Position numbers and translations under genes: made by a program. From Bacillus altitudinis 41KF2b (lineage in GTDB: Bacteria > Bacillota > Bacilli > Bacillales > Bacillaceae), in assembly GCF_000691145.1 (NCBI RefSeq), contig NZ_ASJC01000005.1:282299-346298 (forward strand): a stretch of DNA of 64,000 nucleotides, given 5' to 3'. Below, piece by piece: positions 18,220 through 28,613 of this stretch. The notes under the pieces were generated by a model that worked only from the letters and a program-made list of their open reading frames with translations, searched no databases and was not told the DNA's origin. The stretch's first letter is position 1. Each line of letters begins with the position of its first letter.

Positions 18220-18789
18220 ATGAGTGAAATAAATAAAGAATTAATCGAACACGCAGTACGCGATATATTAAAAGCAATCGGAGAAGATCCAGATCGTGAA
18301 GGACTTCTTGATACCCCAAAACGAGTAGCAAAAATGTATGAAGAAGTGTTCTCGGGATTAAATGAAGATCCAAAAGAACATTTTAAAACCATTTTTGGTG
18401 AAGATCATGAAGAACTCGTACTTGTCAAAGATATTGCTTTTCATTCAATGTGTGAACACCATCTTGTGCCATTCTATGGCAAAGCCCATGTCGCTTATAT
18501 TCCGCGCGGCGGAAAAGTAACGGGACTCAGCAAGCTGGCAAGAGCAGTAGAAGCCGTGGCAAAGCGCCCGCAGCTTCAGGAGCGCATTACATCAACGATT
18601 GCAGATAGCATGGTGGAAACTTTAAATCCACATGGTGTGATGATTGTCGTTGAAGCAGAGCATATGTGTATGACGATGCGCGGAGTGAAGAAGCCCGGCG
18701 CTAAAACAGTCACTTCAGCCGTACGCGGTACATTTGCAAATGATGCGGCAGCAAGAGCAGAAGTGCTTTCATTTATTAAAAACGACTAA
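18220..18789 (+). CDS. folE: GTP cyclohydrolase I FolE (MtrA)
   Basis: Converts GTP to dihydroneopterin triphosphate, the first step of folate synthesis. The 189 residues contain the zinc ligands in CEHHLVPF (C78, H81) and AEHMCM (C150), and the GTP-binding [14 protein letters not shown] precedes the ATG. mtrB follows within 23 bases, as in the B. subtilis mtr operon, linking folate and tryptophan regulation. Confidence 0.96.
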   Translation: MSEINKELIEHAVRDILKAIGEDPDREGLLDTPKRVAKMYEEVFSGLNEDPKEHFKTIFGEDHEELVLVKDIAFHSMCEHHLVPFYGKAHVAYIPRGGKVTGLSKLARAVEAVAKRPQLQERITSTIADSMVETLNPHGVMIVVEAEHMCMTMRGVKKPGAKTVTSAVRGTFANDAAARAEVLSFIKND

Positions 18790-18812
18790 TCCATAGATGG
18801 AAGGTGAACAGA

Positions 18813-19043
18813 TTGAGTGAAAATAAAGCATCTGATTTTGTGGTGATTAAAGCCATTGATAATGGTGTCAATGTGATCGGCTTAACTAGAGGTTCCGATA
18901 CAAGATTTCACCATTCCGAAAAGCTCGATAAAGGTGAAGTCATTATCGCGCAATTTACTGAGCACACATCAGCCATCAAAGTGCGGGGCGATGCTGTCAT
19001 TCAAACAAGCTTCGGTGAAATTCAAAGCGAAGCAAAGAAATAA
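18813..19043 (+). CDS. mtrB: Tryptophan RNA-binding attenuation protein TRAP (MtrB)
   Basis: Forms an 11-subunit ring that, when loaded with tryptophan, wraps RNA with spaced GAG/UAG triplets and prevents trp operon expression. Core segments [17 protein letters not shown] and the RNA-contacting [22 protein letters not shown] are present. I choose TTG 18813 because AAGGTG lies six bases before it and the 76-residue product fits the family (75). A GTG at 18804 is in frame but inside the ribosome binding site. The target leader is at 25892-25945. Confidence 0.95.
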   Translation: MSENKASDFVVIKAIDNGVNVIGLTRGSDTRFHHSEKLDKGEVIIAQFTEHTSAIKVRGDAVIQTSFGEIQSEAKK

Positions 19044-19085
19044 CGCTCGACTATGCACTTGATAGCATGAAAGTCAGGCCTGATA

Positions 19086-19094
19086 TGGTATAAT
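19086..19094 (+). promoter_or_regulatory. Extended -10 promoter of hepS-menH-hepT
   Basis: TG-G-TATAAT (19086-19094) with no good -35 at 16-18 bases. It lies 65 bases ahead of hepS. Confidence 0.5.
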
Positions 19095-19158
19095 AAATCT
19101 CTATACAATGTAGAGAGCTACATATGAAACTGTAATTTTTGGGACAAGGGTGATATCT

Positions 19159-19926
19159 TTGCAAGACATCTACGGAATTTTATCTAATCTGAATATAAAA
19201 TTAAACAAAAAGCTTTCTCATCCTTATTTGGCGAAGCATTTGCGTGCACCGCTCATCGATGAAGATAAGCTCCTTCTTTTTCATGCAATGTTTGATGAAG
19301 CTCAAATCGATGCTGAGAAAAAAGAAAATTATATTTTAACGGCGATGCTTGTGCAAATTGCCCTTGATACCCATGACGAAGTCACAACTGCTGCAGCCAT
19401 CAAACAAGACGAGTTCAAAAATCGTCAGTTGACCATCCTAGCAGGAGACTATTTCAGCGGTCTCTATTACTCTCTTCTCTCTGACATGAAAGATATTTAC
19501 ATGATCCGTACTCTCGCCACGGCGATCAAAGAGATTAATGAACATAAAATTAGACTATATGATCGATCCATTCAAGATGCAGCCCACTTTTATAAAAGTG
19601 TTGCTACAGTAGAATCTGCGCTATTCCAAAGAATTTCTGAGCACTTTCAATTGACGCATTGGAATGAAATTGCAAGTCGCTTCCTTGTTTATAAACGTTT
19701 TATGAAACAAGCAGAAGACGACAAACATTTAAAACTTTTTTTGAACGATAGCTATACGGACGCCTATACATGTTTTGACAACTTTGAAAGTGAAGGCTAT
19801 GAAAAGGCCAAACGATCAATCAAGGAGCATCTAGTTTCATCTCCGATCGTTCAAAAAGAGCTATTAAATCGCTTGGATCATATGAAAAATGAACCTGCGT
19901 ACCATCAGAAAGTGGAAGAAGGGTAA
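19159..19926 (+). CDS. hepS: Heptaprenyl diphosphate synthase component I HepS
   Basis: Small, non-catalytic subunit that pairs with HepT to make the C35 side chain of menaquinone-7. The 255-residue protein is helical and contains the conserved [15 protein letters not shown] region. TTG 19159 gives the family N-terminus (MQDIYG) with AAGGGTGA upstream; an in-frame GTG at 19150 lies in the ribosome binding site. First gene of hepS-menH-hepT. Confidence 0.93.
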   Translation: MQDIYGILSNLNIKLNKKLSHPYLAKHLRAPLIDEDKLLLFHAMFDEAQIDAEKKENYILTAMLVQIALDTHDEVTTAAAIKQDEFKNRQLTILAGDYFSGLYYSLLSDMKDIYMIRTLATAIKEINEHKIRLYDRSIQDAAHFYKSVATVESALFQRISEHFQLTHWNEIASRFLVYKRFMKQAEDDKHLKLFLNDSYTDAYTCFDNFESEGYEKAKRSIKEHLVSSPIVQKELLNRLDHMKNEPAYHQKVEEG

Positions 19927-19929
19927 GTC

Positions 19930-20634
19930 ATGCAGCAATCAAAAGAACAGCGAGTACACGGTGTATTTGAAAAAATTTATAAAAACTATGACCAAATGAA
20001 CTCTGTCATTAGCTTTAAACAGCATAAAAAATGGCGCGATAAAACAATGAAGCTCATGAATGTTCAAAAAGGAGCCAAAGCACTAGATGTATGCTGTGGA
20101 ACTGCCGATTGGACGATTGCGCTTGCAGACGCTGTTGGAGAAACTGGCGAGGTCAAAGGTCTTGACTTCAGTAAAAATATGCTGAGTGTTGGCGAAACGA
20201 AGGTGAAAACAGGCGGCTACAATCAAATTGAGCTGCTCCACGGCAACGCAATGGAGCTTCCTTTTGAGGACAACTCATTTGATTATGTCACAATCGGTTT
20301 TGGACTTCGAAATGTCCCTGATTACTTAACAGTGCTAAAGGAAATGACGCGAGTGGTAAAACCCGGTGGAATGGTTGTCTGCCTTGAAACATCACAGCCT
20401 GAGATGATTGGGTTTAAACAAGGGTATTATGTCTATTTCAAATACATCATGCCGCTCTTTGGCAAGCTGTTTGCCAAAAGCTATCAGGAGTATTCATGGC
20501 TTCAAGAATCAGCCAAAACGTTCCCTGGCATGAAAGAACTGGCGTCTCTTTTTGAAGAGGCTGGTCTGTCTGATGTCTCGTATCATCCATTTACAGGCGG
20601 TGTAGCAGCAACACATATCGGAAAGAAGCTTTGA
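19930..20634 (+). CDS. menH: Demethylmenaquinone methyltransferase MenH (UbiE family)
   Basis: S-adenosylmethionine-dependent C-methylation of demethylmenaquinone, the last step of menaquinone synthesis. The 234 residues include the SAM-binding motif [11 protein letters not shown] and the UbiE signature YDQMNSVIS near the N-terminus. Only three bases separate it from hepS. It connects the prenyl chain genes on both sides. Confidence 0.96.
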   Translation: MQQSKEQRVHGVFEKIYKNYDQMNSVISFKQHKKWRDKTMKLMNVQKGAKALDVCCGTADWTIALADAVGETGEVKGLDFSKNMLSVGETKVKTGGYNQIELLHGNAMELPFEDNSFDYVTIGFGLRNVPDYLTVLKEMTRVVKPGGMVVCLETSQPEMIGFKQGYYVYFKYIMPLFGKLFAKSYQEYSWLQESAKTFPGMKELASLFEEAGLSDVSYHPFTGGVAATHIGKKL

Positions 20635-20658
20635 ATAAACGATATTTGGGTGAAAATA

Positions 20659-21621
20659 ATGAAACTAAAAGCAATGATTTCTTTTCTAAATCATGATATC
20701 GATATAATTGAAAAAGAGCTTGAACAAACCGTTCGCTCTGATTATGCATTATTAAGTGAAGCCGGTCTTCATTTGCTGCAAGCGGGCGGAAAACGAATCC
20801 GCCCCGTTTTTGTTCTCCTTTCAGGCATGTTTGGTGACTATGATATTAATAAAATTAAATATGTAGCCGTAGCGCTTGAATTAATTCATATGGCATCACT
20901 TGTCCATGACGATGTCATTGATGATGCAGAACTGAGAAGAGGAAAACCGACGATTAAAGCAAAATGGGACAACAGAATTGCGATGTACACGGGGGATTAC
21001 TTATTTGCAAGGTCACTCGAGTACATGACGAAAATCAATCACCCAATGGCACATGAAATTTTGTCAAAAATGGTCGTCGAGCTCTGTCTTGGGGAAATAG
21101 AACAAGTCAAAGATAAATACAACATGGACCAAAACCTTCGTACATATTTAAGAAGAATTAAACGAAAAACAGCCTTGCTTATTGCAGGTAGCTGCCAATT
21201 AGGTGCGATTGCAGCTGGAACAGATGAAAAAACACATAAAGCCCTTTACTGGTTTGGGTACTATGTTGGTATGTCGTACCAGATCATTGATGATGTCCTT
21301 GATTTTACATCAACTGAAGAAGAATTAGGTAAACCTGTTGGCGGGGACCTTTTACAAGGAAATGTCACTCTTCCCGTTTTATATGCGCTTCAGAACCCGA
21401 CGTTAGAAGGTCAGTTGAAGCTGATCAATAGTGAAACGACGGAAAAGCAGCTGAAACCTGTGATTGAACATCTCAAACAAACAGATGCGATCGACCGTTC
21501 CATTCGAGTGAGTGAAATGTATTTGAAAAAAGCATTTGAACAGCTCGATCAACTTCCGCGCGGGCGGGCTAAATCTTCATTAGCGTCGATTGCAAAATAT
21601 ATTGGTAAACGAAAATTCTGA
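20659..21621 (+). CDS. hepT: Heptaprenyl diphosphate synthase component II HepT
   Basis: Catalytic trans-prenyltransferase. Both Asp-rich motifs are seen: HDDVIDDAELRRG (first DDxxD) and IIDDVLDFT (second). ATG 20659 gives 320 residues with GGGTG upstream; the in-frame GTG at 20650 lies in that ribosome binding site. GKRIRP and the KTA motif for substrate binding are also present. Followed by ndk with its own promoter. Confidence 0.96.
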   Translation: MKLKAMISFLNHDIDIIEKELEQTVRSDYALLSEAGLHLLQAGGKRIRPVFVLLSGMFGDYDINKIKYVAVALELIHMASLVHDDVIDDAELRRGKPTIKAKWDNRIAMYTGDYLFARSLEYMTKINHPMAHEILSKMVVELCLGEIEQVKDKYNMDQNLRTYLRRIKRKTALLIAGSCQLGAIAAGTDEKTHKALYWFGYYVGMSYQIIDDVLDFTSTEEELGKPVGGDLLQGNVTLPVLYALQNPTLEGQLKLINSETTEKQLKPVIEHLKQTDAIDRSIRVSEMYLKKAFEQLDQLPRGRAKSSLASIAKYIGKRKF

Positions 21622-21668
21622 TCAACGTTTCGTTGGTTGGTTTTTTTGTGAAATTTTTTTGTCAAAAA

Positions 21669-21697
21669 TTGATTATTATAAAAAAAAATGATACGAT
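21669..21697 (+). promoter_or_regulatory. Promoter of ndk
   Basis: TTGATT (21669-21674), 17 bases, TACGAT (21692-21697), with TG-A just before the -10 box. Confidence 0.55.
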
Positions 21698-21751
21698 CAC
21701 TTTGTAACAATGTAAGCCTATACATACATAACGACGGGGTGGAGAACGTAT

Positions 21752-22198
21752 ATGGACAAAACATTTCTTATGGTCAAGCCTGATGGTGTGGAAAGACAAT
21801 TAATCGGTGAAATTGTGTCAAGATTCGAAAAAAAGGGGCTTCAGCTTGTTGGAGCAAAGCTCATGAGCATTCCAAAAGAAGTAGCAGAAACACATTACGG
21901 AGAGCATAAAGAAAAACCATTTTTCGGTGAATTGGTTGACTTTATTACGTCAGGACCTGTATTTGCGATGGTATGGCAAGGTGAACAAGTCGTAGACGTA
22001 ACAAGGCAGATAATTGGAAAGACAAATCCGAAGGAAGCGCTTCCGGGAACAATAAGAGGCGACTATGGATTAACTGTTGGCAAAAACATTATCCATGGCT
22101 CAGACTCACCAGAAAGTGCCGAAAGAGAAATCAACCTGTTCTTCAAACAAGAAGAACTGACAAACTGGGATCAAACGATCTCAAGCTGGATTTATTAA
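21752..22198 (+). CDS. ndk: Nucleoside diphosphate kinase
   Basis: Transfers the gamma phosphate from ATP to other nucleoside diphosphates through a phosphohistidine. The 148 residues contain KPDGVERQ and the active-site [16 protein letters not shown] (His about 115). GGTGGAG precedes the ATG. Strong terminator after it. Confidence 0.97.
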   Translation: MDKTFLMVKPDGVERQLIGEIVSRFEKKGLQLVGAKLMSIPKEVAETHYGEHKEKPFFGELVDFITSGPVFAMVWQGEQVVDVTRQIIGKTNPKEALPGTIRGDYGLTVGKNIIHGSDSPESAEREINLFFKQEELTNWDQTISSWIY

Positions 22199-22204
22199 TG
22201 TTCA

Positions 22205-22242
22205 AGCCAAAGTGTTCATCAAATGATCACTTTGGCTTTTTT
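22205..22242 (+). terminator. Terminator of ndk
   Basis: AGCCAAAGTG pairs perfectly with CACTTTGGCT across 13 bases, followed by a T run. Confidence 0.88.
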
Positions 22243-22321
22243 ATATTGAGATTTCTATACGAATTTTCGCATGAGATGATACAAATTTATGATAAAAACA
22301 GCTATACTAGGACAAAGATAG

Positions 22322-23119
<798 letters not shown>

Positions 23120-23122
23120 TAG

Positions 23123-23152
23123 CTGACTTTTTAGTAGGAAGTGTGTTATTAT
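23123..23152 (+). promoter_or_regulatory. Promoter ahead of aroF
   Basis: CTGACT (23123-23128), 18 bases, TATTAT (23147-23152), with TG-T before the -10. It would start the aroF-aroB-aroH part of the supraoperon. Confidence 0.5.
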
Positions 23153-23195
23153 AGTTTTACTTAAAAGCGTTAATGCGATGAAGGGAGAATAAGTC

Positions 23196-24368
23196 ATGAG
23201 GTACTTAACAGCAGGTGAATCACATGGTCCACAACTGACCACAATTATTGAAGGAGTTCCAGCGGGACTTTACATAGAGCAGGATGACATCAATTATGAA
23301 CTGGCTAGAAGACAAAAAGGTCATGGCCGCGGAAGAAGAATGCAGATTGAAAAAGACCAAGCGAAAGTGTTAAGTGGAGTCCGCCACGGGAAAACATTAG
23401 GTTCTCCTATTGCACTTGTTGTTGAAAATAATGATTGGAAGCACTGGACAAAGGTCATGGGTGCAGAGCCAATTACTGAAGAAGAAGAGAGTGAAATGAA
23501 GCGTCAAATCTCTCGTCCAAGACCAGGGCATGCGGATTTAAATGGTGCGATTAAATATGGTCACCGTGATATGAGAAACGTATTAGAGCGCTCATCAGCA
23601 CGCGAGACAACGGTTCGTGTAGCAGCAGGTGCAGTAGCGAAACAAATTTTGGCTCACCTTGGAATCAAAGTGGCTGGTCACGTCCTTGAAATTGGTGGAG
23701 TAAAAGCTTCCCATACCGCTTATGAATCTATTGAAGATTTGCAAAAAGTAACAGAAGAATCACCTGTTCGCTGCTATGACAGTGAAGCTGGTCAAAAAAT
23801 GATGGATGCCATTGACGAAGCGAAGAAAAACGGCGATTCAATTGGTGGTATTGTCGAAGTCATCGTTGAAGGGATGCCAGTTGGAGTCGGCAGCTATGTG
23901 CACTATGACCGTAAACTGGATAGCAAGCTTGCAGGCGCAGTACTGAGTATCAACGCTTTTAAAGGTGTTGAATTCGGTATTGGCTTTGAGGCAGCTTCTA
24001 AAAATGGCAGTGAAGTTCATGATGAAATCATCTGGGATGAAGAAAAAGGCTATACGAGAAAAACAAACCGCTTAGGTGGTCTTGAAGGCGGAATGTCAAC
24101 TGGCATGCCAATCGTCGTAAGAGGGGTTATGAAACCAATCCCAACTCTATACAAACCATTGCAAAGCGTGGATATTGAAACAAAAGAACCTTTCTCTGCA
24201 AGTATTGAGCGTTCTGACAGCTGTGCTGTTCCAGCCGCAAGTGTTGTGGCAGAAGCAGTCGTTGCATGGGAAATCGCCAATGCAGTGGTTGAGCAGTTTG
24301 GTCTTGATCAAATTGACCGCATTAAAGAAAATGTCGACAAAATGCGCCAGCTTCAGAGGGAGTTTTAA
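23196..24368 (+). CDS. aroF: Chorismate synthase
   Basis: Makes chorismate from 5-enolpyruvylshikimate 3-phosphate; needs reduced FMN. The 390 residues carry the family signatures GESHGP near the N-terminus, RPGHADLNG and [15 protein letters not shown] precedes the ATG. The stop codon shares one base with the aroB start (TAATG), so translation is coupled. The symbol follows B. subtilis usage; in E. coli this is aroC. Confidence 0.97.
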   Translation: MRYLTAGESHGPQLTTIIEGVPAGLYIEQDDINYELARRQKGHGRGRRMQIEKDQAKVLSGVRHGKTLGSPIALVVENNDWKHWTKVMGAEPITEEEESEMKRQISRPRPGHADLNGAIKYGHRDMRNVLERSSARETTVRVAAGAVAKQILAHLGIKVAGHVLEIGGVKASHTAYESIEDLQKVTEESPVRCYDSEAGQKMMDAIDEAKKNGDSIGGIVEVIVEGMPVGVGSYVHYDRKLDSKLAGAVLSINAFKGVEFGIGFEAASKNGSEVHDEIIWDEEKGYTRKTNRLGGLEGGMSTGMPIVVRGVMKPIPTLYKPLQSVDIETKEPFSASIERSDSCAVPAASVVAEAVVAWEIANAVVEQFGLDQIDRIKENVDKMRQLQREF

Positions 24369-25459
24369 TGAAAACACTGGAAGTGAAGACGTCTTCAGCC
24401 ACTTATCCTGTATATATCGGTGATGGGATTAGACAAAATATCGTAGACTTGATTACTTCCACTGGGCGATCTTACACGAAGCTCTTCATCGTGACAGATT
24501 CAGCCGTCGATGCCCTTTATGGAGATGAAATGGTTCAATTACTGAAACAGAAATGGTCTGTACAAAAAGTAGTGGTGCCAAACGGAGAACAATCAAAATC
24601 TTTTGCACAGTTTGAGCAGATTCATACGAAAGCCATCCAATTTCAACTCGACCGCTCCTCATGCATCATTGCATTAGGAGGTGGGGTGATTGGAGACTTG
24701 GCTGGCTTTGCTGCTGCCACTTATATGAGAGGCATTGATTTTATTCAAGTACCGACCACGCTGCTTGCACATGATAGTGCAGTCGGCGGAAAAACCGGAA
24801 TCAATCATCCGCTCGGCAAAAATTTAATTGGTGCGTTTCATCAACCGGCAGCTGTCATCTATGATACAAGTATGCTAGAGACACTCTCACCAATAGAGCT
24901 AAGATCAGGCTTTGCTGAGGTGATAAAACATGCACTGATTTCAAGTGAAGTCTTTTTATCAGAACTGATGTCCATTCGTTCGTTGACAGAATTATCAAAG
25001 GGTGAACTGGCACATATGCTTTATCAAGGGATTCAAGTGAAAGCATCCATTGTTCAAGAAGATGAAAAAGAACATGGTGTGCGGGCATACTTGAATTTAG
25101 GTCATACACTAGGGCATGCCATTGAAGCGGAGTATGGATACGGTGCGATTACGCATGGAGATGCCATTGCAATTGGCATGCAGTTTGCTTTATATGTCAG
25201 TGAAAAAGAGCAAGGACTCAGCCTAGATCGTGAGAAACTTAAAGTGTGGATGAAAGAACTAGGGTTCCCAGTACAAGTCACACAAACGATTTCAACCAAA
25301 ACATTTGTCGATCGCATGATTGGTGATAAGAAGGCAAGAGGCGGGAGTGTTCAATTTGTTTTGCTAAAACAAGTTGGAGACGTCACCCTGCAATCTTTCA
25401 CAAAAGATGAGCTGTATCACTGGCTCGAAGAATGGAAACGGGAGGAGGGCTGTCTATGA
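24368..25459 (+). CDS. aroB: 3-dehydroquinate synthase
   Basis: Second shikimate-pathway step, closing DAHP to 3-dehydroquinate with NAD and a divalent metal. The 363 residues have GGGVIGDLAGFAA (NAD binding, about residues 101-113), the QVPTTLLAHDSAVGGKT block and metal-binding histidines in NLGHTLGHAIE. Overlaps aroF by one base and aroH by four. Confidence 0.96.
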   Translation: MKTLEVKTSSATYPVYIGDGIRQNIVDLITSTGRSYTKLFIVTDSAVDALYGDEMVQLLKQKWSVQKVVVPNGEQSKSFAQFEQIHTKAIQFQLDRSSCIIALGGGVIGDLAGFAAATYMRGIDFIQVPTTLLAHDSAVGGKTGINHPLGKNLIGAFHQPAAVIYDTSMLETLSPIELRSGFAEVIKHALISSEVFLSELMSIRSLTELSKGELAHMLYQGIQVKASIVQEDEKEHGVRAYLNLGHTLGHAIEAEYGYGAITHGDAIAIGMQFALYVSEKEQGLSLDREKLKVWMKELGFPVQVTQTISTKTFVDRMIGDKKARGGSVQFVLLKQVGDVTLQSFTKDELYHWLEEWKREEGCL

Positions 25460-25839
25460 TGTTTCGCGGGATACGCGGGGCTACAACTGTGACAGAAGAT
25501 ACTGAAACAGAAGTGTTAACCAAAACGAAGCAGCTGCTAGAAGCGATCATTTCAAAAAACCAAGTAGATCCAGAGCGTGTCGTGCAGATCTTGATTTCAG
25601 CTACACAAGATATTCACTCCGTTTTTCCAGCAAAAGTACTCAGGCAGTTTGAAGGATGGACCTATGTGCCTGTCACTTGTATGCAAGAGCTTGACATTGA
25701 TGGAGGTCTAAAGAAGTGCATTCGCGTTTTAATGACCGTTCAGACAGATGTCAAGCAGGAAGACATACAGCACGTATACTTGGAAGAGGCTGTCACGCTT
25801 CGGCCTGATTTACAGTTGACAAAAAACAAGGAATTATAA
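25456..25839 (+). CDS. aroH: Chorismate mutase AroH
   Basis: Monofunctional chorismate mutase that makes prephenate for phenylalanine and tyrosine. The 127 residues include RGIRGATTV and the PVTCMQE segment with active-site neighbours. ATG 25456 overlaps the aroB stop as ATGA and is preceded by GGGAGGAGGG; 127 residues is the B. subtilis length. The trp operon promoter begins near its stop codon. Confidence 0.96.
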   Translation: MMFRGIRGATTVTEDTETEVLTKTKQLLEAIISKNQVDPERVVQILISATQDIHSVFPAKVLRQFEGWTYVPVTCMQELDIDGGLKKCIRVLMTVQTDVKQEDIQHVYLEEAVTLRPDLQLTKNKEL

Positions 25840-25845
25840 TACGAT
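25816..25845 (+). promoter_or_regulatory. Internal trp operon promoter
   Basis: TTGACA (25816-25821) with TACGAT (25840-25845) at 18 bases. A better -10, TATAAT (25835-25840), is only 13 bases away. Either places the start at about 25847-25852, just ahead of the stem-loop at 25853. The -35 lies inside the aroH coding sequence. Confidence 0.55.
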
Positions 25846-25852
25846 ATGAACA

Positions 25853-25881
25853 GCCGAAGTTTACACACAGGTGTGAACGGC
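25853..25881 (+). promoter_or_regulatory. 5' stem-loop of the trp leader
   Basis: GCC...GTTTACAC pairs with GTGTGAAC...GGC, leaving a GAA bulge and an ACAG loop. B. subtilis has a 5' stem-loop in this place that contacts TRAP. Confidence 0.6.
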
Positions 25882-25891
25882 ATTGCAAGCT

Positions 25892-25945
25892 TAGAGAAGA
25901 TGAGAATGAGACTAGGGTAGTTGAGATGAGTAGAGTTGAGCAGAG
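25892..25945 (+). promoter_or_regulatory. TRAP binding site in the trp leader
   Basis: About eleven GAG/TAG triplets within 54 bases, mostly separated by two or three bases (for example GATGAG, AATGAG, GGTAG, TTGAG, ATGAG). This is the known spacing for wrapping RNA around the 11-subunit TRAP ring encoded by mtrB. Confidence 0.9.
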
Positions 25946-25971
25946 ATACGATACTTCTATTTAATCATACT

Positions 25972-26006
25972 GCCTAAAAGAGCGAAGCCTCTTTTAGGCT
26001 TATTTC
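25972..26006 (+). terminator. trp operon attenuator terminator
   Basis: GCCTAAAAGAG (25972-25982) pairs perfectly with CTCTTTTAGGC (25989-25999) across six bases, followed by TTATTTC. The T tract is interrupted. By analogy with B. subtilis, TRAP binding upstream favours this terminator. I could not define the antiterminator by eye. Confidence 0.8.
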
Positions 26007-26042
26007 GTATACTCAAACAAATCCTCAAGATGTCCCCTCATT

Positions 26043-26064
26043 CTCCTTAATTCCATTTAAGGAG
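26043..26064 (+). promoter_or_regulatory. Hairpin folding the trpE Shine-Dalgarno sequence
   Basis: CTCCTTAA (26043-26050) pairs perfectly with TTAAGGAG (26057-26064) across six bases. The right arm is the trpE ribosome binding site, seven bases before ATG 26072. Confidence 0.7.
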
Positions 26065-26071
26065 TGTGCTT

Positions 26072-27619
26072 ATGAAATCCCAATCAAACCTTACCCAATT
26101 TTTAAGAGACAGTCAGTTTTACAAAACCATCCCGATTGTTGAAACCATTACAGTTGATACGCTCTCACCCATTCAAATTGTCGAGAAACTGAAACAGGAT
26201 ATTGTGTATTTGCTAGAAAGCAAAGACGAATCTTCTAGCTGGTCGAGATATTCCTTTATCGGATTACATCCTTTTTTAACATTACATGACGAGCAAGACC
26301 ATTATATTGCTCGTGACGCTGCGGGAAAGTCAGTGATGCAAAAAGCGGAGCTGAAAGAGTTGCTTGACTGGATGAAAGAGCAATATCAAATCAAGACACC
26401 TGAAATTGATATCCCATTTACTGGCGGAGCCGTAGGGTACTTAAGTTACGACCTCATTCCCAACATTGAGCCGTCTGTCAAGCCGCATCCGAATGCATCA
26501 ACAACAGATAATTGCACATTATTTGTTTGCCAAACAATGATCGCATTTGATCACGAAACAAACCAAGTTCATTTTATTCAGTACACGCAGCTGAACGGTC
26601 ATGAAACAGACGAAGAAAAAATTCTGGTTTATCGAGAAAATCAAAAGCAGCTTGAACTGATGGTACAGCAGCTTCATACAAAAATTGATATGAAAGAACT
26701 GATTATCTCAGGGAATATGAATGAACCCCCTTCGTTTGAACAGGTGACGTCTACCTATGAAAAAGCAAAATTTTTAAAGGATGTCGAAAAAATCAAGGAG
26801 TACATTCGAGCGGGTGATATCTTCCAGGGTGTACTTTCTCAGCGTTTTGACATTCCAGTGACAGTGAGCTCATTTGAATTGTATCGTGTGCTTCGGATTG
26901 TCAATCCATCACCGTATATGTATTTTATGAAATTAAAAGATCGAGACTTAGTCGGAAGCTCGCCAGAACGATTAATCCATGCGAAAAACGGTCACTTAGA
27001 AATCCATCCAATTGCTGGTACAAGAAAACGAGGAATGACAAAAGAAGAAGATGATGCACTAGCAAGAGAGCTGCTCGATGATGAAAAAGAAAAAGCAGAA
27101 CATTACATGCTAGTGGATCTGGCTCGAAATGATGTGGGGCGTGTGGCAGAATATGGCAGTGTGTCTGTCCCAACTTTTACAAAAGTCGTGAACTTTTCGC
27201 ACGTCATGCACATTATTTCTATTGTGACAGGGAAGCTGAAGCAGGATACACATCCAGTAGACGCGCTTATGTCCGCTTTTCCAGCAGGCACATTGACAGG
27301 CGCCCCAAAAATTAGGGCGATGCAATTATTAAACGAAATGGAGCCTGAGCCAAGAGAGACGTATGGCGGCTGTATTGCCTATATTGGTTTCGACGGCAAT
27401 ATCGATTCCTGTATTACCATTCGCACAATGAGCGTCAAACATCAGACTGCTTCTATACAAGCAGGTGCCGGCATTGTCGCTGATTCCGTTCCAGAAAACG
27501 AATGGGAAGAGACGTGCAATAAGGCAGGAGCACTTCTAAAAGCCATTCAGCTTGCTGAACATATTTTCTCAGAAAAGGAGAGTATGCCAAATGAATCAAC
27601 GACTATCAGCTCTTGTTAA
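26072..27619 (+). CDS. trpE: Anthranilate synthase component I TrpE
   Basis: Converts chorismate to anthranilate with ammonia or glutamine supplied by a separate amidotransferase subunit (not in this window; in Bacillus the shared subunit is pabA/trpG elsewhere). The 515 residues include the tryptophan feedback-site motif LLES (about residues 47-50) and the chorismate-binding C-terminal half with PSPYMYF and GTRKRG. ATG 26072 follows TTAAGGAG; an in-frame GTG at 26066 overlaps the ribosome binding site. First gene of trpEDCFBA, controlled by TRAP at transcription and probably translation. Confidence 0.96.
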   Translation: MKSQSNLTQFLRDSQFYKTIPIVETITVDTLSPIQIVEKLKQDIVYLLESKDESSSWSRYSFIGLHPFLTLHDEQDHYIARDAAGKSVMQKAELKELLDWMKEQYQIKTPEIDIPFTGGAVGYLSYDLIPNIEPSVKPHPNASTTDNCTLFVCQTMIAFDHETNQVHFIQYTQLNGHETDEEKILVYRENQKQLELMVQQLHTKIDMKELIISGNMNEPPSFEQVTSTYEKAKFLKDVEKIKEYIRAGDIFQGVLSQRFDIPVTVSSFELYRVLRIVNPSPYMYFMKLKDRDLVGSSPERLIHAKNGHLEIHPIAGTRKRGMTKEEDDALARELLDDEKEKAEHYMLVDLARNDVGRVAEYGSVSVPTFTKVVNFSHVMHIISIVTGKLKQDTHPVDALMSAFPAGTLTGAPKIRAMQLLNEMEPEPRETYGGCIAYIGFDGNIDSCITIRTMSVKHQTASIQAGAGIVADSVPENEWEETCNKAGALLKAIQLAEHIFSEKESMPNESTTISSC

Positions 27620-28613
27620 TGGAGGAAAACTATCAGAAAAAGAAGCGAATGGCCTGATGCATGATATGATGAGCGGCTCGTTAACAGATGCTGAAGTCGC
27701 TGCTAGTCTATCTATTTTAGCGCATCGAGGAGAAACAGCCGAAGAAATGACAGGCTTCGTGAAAGCCATGAGGCAGCATGCAGCGCCACTAGAAAGATCA
27801 CTTGATGTCGTTGATACGTGCGGGACAGGAGGCGATGGTTTATCAACATTTAATATATCAACAGCTGCTGCCATCGTTGCTTCGGCTGCTGGGGCGAAAA
27901 TCGCCAAGCACGGAAATCGTTCCGTCTCCTCTAAAAGCGGGAGTGCTGACGTGCTAGAATGTCTTGGTATTCAAATTCAATCCACACCTGAAGAAACAAG
28001 ACGACAAATACAGCAGAAAAACATGGGCTTTTTATTTGCACCGCTCTATCATTCTTCTATGAAACAAGTAGCCGCCGTACGCAAGCAGCTCGGATTTCGG
28101 ACGGTATTTAACTTATTAGGACCGCTTTGCCACCCGATGCAGGCCAAAAAGCAAATCATTGGTGTGTATGCAAAGGAAAAGGCAAAGCTCATGGCGAAAG
28201 CTCTTGCTCCTTTAGAGCCAGAACATGTCCTGTTTGTTTGCGGAGATGATGGGCTGGATGAATTAACCATTACAGCAAATTCATACATCATTGAACTCAA
28301 AAAAGGTGTCATGACAGAATATACGTTAAACCCAGAAGACTTCGGACTTGAAAAAGGGCATTTATCAGACATTCAGGTCCAATCACCAGAAGAAAGTGCC
28401 AAATTGATTCAGAATATATTGAATTATCAAGCGGGTGGAGCACCGCTTCATATTACAGCGCTTAATGCTGGGGCCGCATTATATGTGGCAGGAAAAGCAG
28501 AGAGTCTGATGGCAGGAACAATGAAAGCATTAGAAACGATCAAAAACGGATCAGCTAAAGAACAATTAGCCCGTCTAAAACAAAAAACGAAAGAGGAAGA
28601 GATCTATGCTTAA
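27591..28613 (+). CDS. trpD: Anthranilate phosphoribosyltransferase TrpD
   Basis: Joins anthranilate to phosphoribosyl pyrophosphate. The 340 residues contain the PRPP-binding DTCGTGGDG and the anthranilate-site [18 protein letters not shown] 27591 lies 29 bases inside the 3' end of trpE, with AAAGGAGAG upstream, so the two are translationally coupled. Ends overlapping trpC by eight bases. Confidence 0.96.
   Translation: MNQRLSALVNGGKLSEKEANGLMHDMMSGSLTDAEVAASLSILAHRGETAEEMTGFVKAMRQHAAPLERSLDVVDTCGTGGDGLSTFNISTAAAIVASAAGAKIAKHGNRSVSSKSGSADVLECLGIQIQSTPEETRRQIQQKNMGFLFAPLYHSSMKQVAAVRKQLGFRTVFNLLGPLCHPMQAKKQIIGVYAKEKAKLMAKALAPLEPEHVLFVCGDDGLDELTITANSYIIELKKGVMTEYTLNPEDFGLEKGHLSDIQVQSPEESAKLIQNILNYQAGGAPLHITALNAGAALYVAGKAESLMAGTMKALETIKNGSAKEQLARLKQKTKEEEIYA

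Noticed and set aside
25816..25840. TTGACA with TATAAT as the trp promoter
   Set aside because: Both boxes are perfect but only 13 bases apart, too close for SigA; the 18-base pairing with TACGAT is preferred, although not certain.
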